Of a stretch of DNA of 7,091 bases, positions 5,929 to 7,091 are shown piece after piece. The number at the start of each line of letters is the position of its first letter. Position 1 is the stretch's first letter. The stretch is from positions 1 through 7,091 of the forward strand of contig DAOTTX010000464.1 in the NCBI GenBank assembly GCA_034437515.1, read 5' to 3'. The translations under genes and the position numbers were made by a program. The DNA comes from DAOTTX01 sp034437515 (GTDB lineage: Bacteria; Chloroflexota; Anaerolineae; Aggregatilineales; Phototrophicaceae). The notes beneath the pieces were generated by a model that saw only the letters and a list, made by a program, of their open reading frames with translations, had not been told where the DNA came from and searched no databases.

Positions 5929-7032
5929 TCAGTCATTCTCTTTCATATCCGCAGCGATGGCTTCGATTGCACTTTCATCGATCAGACCATTGGCGGCGGC
6001 GTGTTTGGCGGCAATGAGTGTGTCCGGTATGAGCAGCATTTCGACATTCAAGGCGGTGACGGTTGCCATGAGCTTTTCGATCTCGTCATCACGACGGTTC
6101 GGCGTGACGTCACGGATGTAGATTGCTTTGATGCGGTCAGGGTTGGCCTCGACCACCTGCCGGTAGATTTCCGGGTCGCGCTGGCTGCTATCGCCGATGA
6201 GGACAAACGGCAGATTGGGGTAATCGTGCAGGAGACGATGGATGTAACCGAGCTTATGCTCATCATGATCGGCGGTGATAAACTGCGTCGGTGTGATGCC
6301 AAAATCCTGTAGGAAGATCGGCCCCGGCGGAATGCCTCGCACCTCAAAGAACTCCATAATCAGGTCGTAGAGGTTCCACGGGCTGCTGCTCACGTAGAAG
6401 ATCGGGTTGAACACCTGCGATACCCCGCTTTGCAACGCTCGGTAAAATGCCGCCACACCGGGGAACGGCAACCGGTCGTGTGAGTTACGTAAAAAGGTGT
6501 TGCGTGCCATCTTCAACCGGTCGAGCACGTTGGTTTTGAGCACGGTATCGTCAAGGTCGCTGATGACAGCAAATTCGGCCTGATTTGACGGCACGATGAG
6601 GTCGCCCGTCGCGGTGACCTTTTCTTCGAGCTTGTAGTGTGGGGCGCTCATGAGTTCCAGCGGGATGTGATGGTGTGTCTGATCTGACGGCAGCGGTTCC
6701 GCGAGGGCAAAGTCAAATGTAAAAAACCCTTCTTCGCCGGTCACAGCCTCGACTTCGTGTGAACCGAAGCGTGCTTGTACTACCGCCCCGCCGACCTCGT
6801 CCGTCTCGAAGCGACGATACATATTCAGCAGGTTCTTCCAGATCGTGTCGTTATCTGCGGCGGGCGTGATGCCCTCGTCCTCCAGCACACGACCGCGTAG
6901 ATAGACCCGCGCACCGGTCGCATACCCCATGTACGGTTGGATCATCAAGGGCTTGCGATGGGTGAGGTACTTACGACGAAAACGTTGAAATTGGATTTCT
7001 GCTTTAGTCAGATATTGTTTCCAATCGGACAT
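5929..7032 (-). CDS. App1/DUF2183-family HAD-like phosphatase
   Basis: The product has 367 residues from the ATG at 7032-7030, chosen because AAAGGA (7044-7039) lies 6 nt upstream; an in-frame TTG at 7059 would add nine residues but has no ribosome binding site. The N-terminal half (about 30-150) is a beta-rich domain (YATGARVYLRGRVLED, GEEGFFTFDF), as in other DUF2183 proteins. The C-terminal half is the catalytic domain: SDLDDTVLKT with the DxDxT pair D159/D161, YVSSSPWNLY (213-222), a conserved lysine in HKLGYIH (K260), and VLIGDSSQRDPEIY with D281 and D286. All HAD motifs are present, so it should be active. In yeast, App1 is a magnesium-dependent phosphatidate phosphatase that makes diacylglycerol; whether this bacterial relative uses phosphatidate or another phosphoester is unknown. 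No signal peptide or membrane helix is seen, so it is probably cytoplasmic. It is convergent with the small membrane-protein gene, with 55 bp between the stops and no clear terminator there. Confidence 0.88.
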   Translation of the reverse strand: MSDWKQYLTKAEIQFQRFRRKYLTHRKPLMIQPYMGYATGARVYLRGRVLEDEGITPAADNDTIWKNLLNMYRRFETDEVGGAVVQARFGSHEVEAVTGEEGFFTFDFALAEPLPSDQTHHHIPLELMSAPHYKLEEKVTATGDLIVPSNQAEFAVISDLDDTVLKTNVLDRLKMARNTFLRNSHDRLPFPGVAAFYRALQSGVSQVFNPIFYVSSSPWNLYDLIMEFFEVRGIPPGPIFLQDFGITPTQFITADHDEHKLGYIHRLLHDYPNLPFVLIGDSSQRDPEIYRQVVEANPDRIKAIYIRDVTPNRRDDEIEKLMATVTALNVEMLLIPDTLIAAKHAAANGLIDESAIEAIAADMKEND

Positions 7033-7038
7033 GGCATT

Positions 7039-7044
7039 TCCTTT
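7039..7044 (-). promoter_or_regulatory. Ribosome binding site of the App1-like phosphatase gene
   Basis: On the minus strand AAAGGA lies 6 nt before the ATG at 7032-7030. It decides the start against the upstream in-frame TTG at 7059. The remaining 32 bp to the window end show no convincing promoter. Confidence 0.65.
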
Positions 7045-7091
7045 ATGGTTACGTGGCAATTAGTCAGAACACTTCAAAACGTGTCCCCCGC

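Noticed and set aside
5450..6121. Rightward 223-codon frame spanning the small membrane gene and the end of the phosphatase gene
   Set aside because: It runs out of frame through one real gene and antisense through another, and its translation shows no domain; the membrane pattern lies in the frame ending at 5873.
7033..7059. Upstream TTG start giving the phosphatase nine more residues
   Set aside because: No Shine-Dalgarno precedes the TTG, whereas AAAGGA sits 6 nt before the ATG at 7032.
1..7091. Defence system, toxin-antitoxin pair, prophage or biosynthetic cluster
   Set aside because: None of the four supported genes carries a nuclease, reverse transcriptase, toxin, phage structural or biosynthetic core domain that I can recognise.

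Overview
The window looks like a chromosomal fragment from a GC-rich bacterium, most probably a member of the Chloroflexota. That placement is an inference from protein style: a very large secreted protein combining a GGA[I/V]/FxxN beta-helix, a 'DQRG...RP.GA.CD.GA.EY' tail, ASH-type repeats and W/Y-rich C-terminal modules, plus a truncated membrane protein with an 'SDGKYHYQYVISL...DxDxDFTN' loop. There is no rRNA, tRNA, CRISPR array, integrase or plasmid replication gene.

Layout. Positions 1-350 are AT-rich and unlike the rest. They carry the 5' end of a leftward membrane-protein gene, apparently a GT-C/GT39-like glycosyltransferase. It is cut short by a palindromic element of about 100 bp with 13-bp perfect terminal inverted repeats (16-116). 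Positions 310-479 form a divergent intergenic region with a good rightward promoter (about 399-427), inside an imperfect inverted repeat. Positions 480-5411 encode a 1643-residue exported protein: signal peptide, Pmp-like beta-helix, eight ASH repeats of about 110 residues each with a Cys pair, and three C-terminal Fn3-like modules that also carry Cys pairs. A long hairpin at 5416-5460 looks like its intrinsic terminator, but it also covers the start codon of the next gene. That gene (5454-5873) encodes a small protein with four membrane segments. On the opposite strand, 5929-7032 encodes a phosphatase of the App1/DUF2183 type with a complete set of HAD-like catalytic residues.

How they may work together. 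The large protein is most simply a cell-surface or secreted adhesive/structural protein. The small membrane protein follows it closely on the same strand and could be co-expressed by readthrough of the hairpin, but nothing shows a physical partnership. The App1-like enzyme is convergent and has its own ribosome binding site, so it is probably an independent unit. I see no clear new multi-gene system. The most unusual points are the small palindromic element in the membrane-protein gene (its removal with a TA duplication would restore the frame), the terminator-like hairpin over a start codon, and the repeat history of the giant protein.
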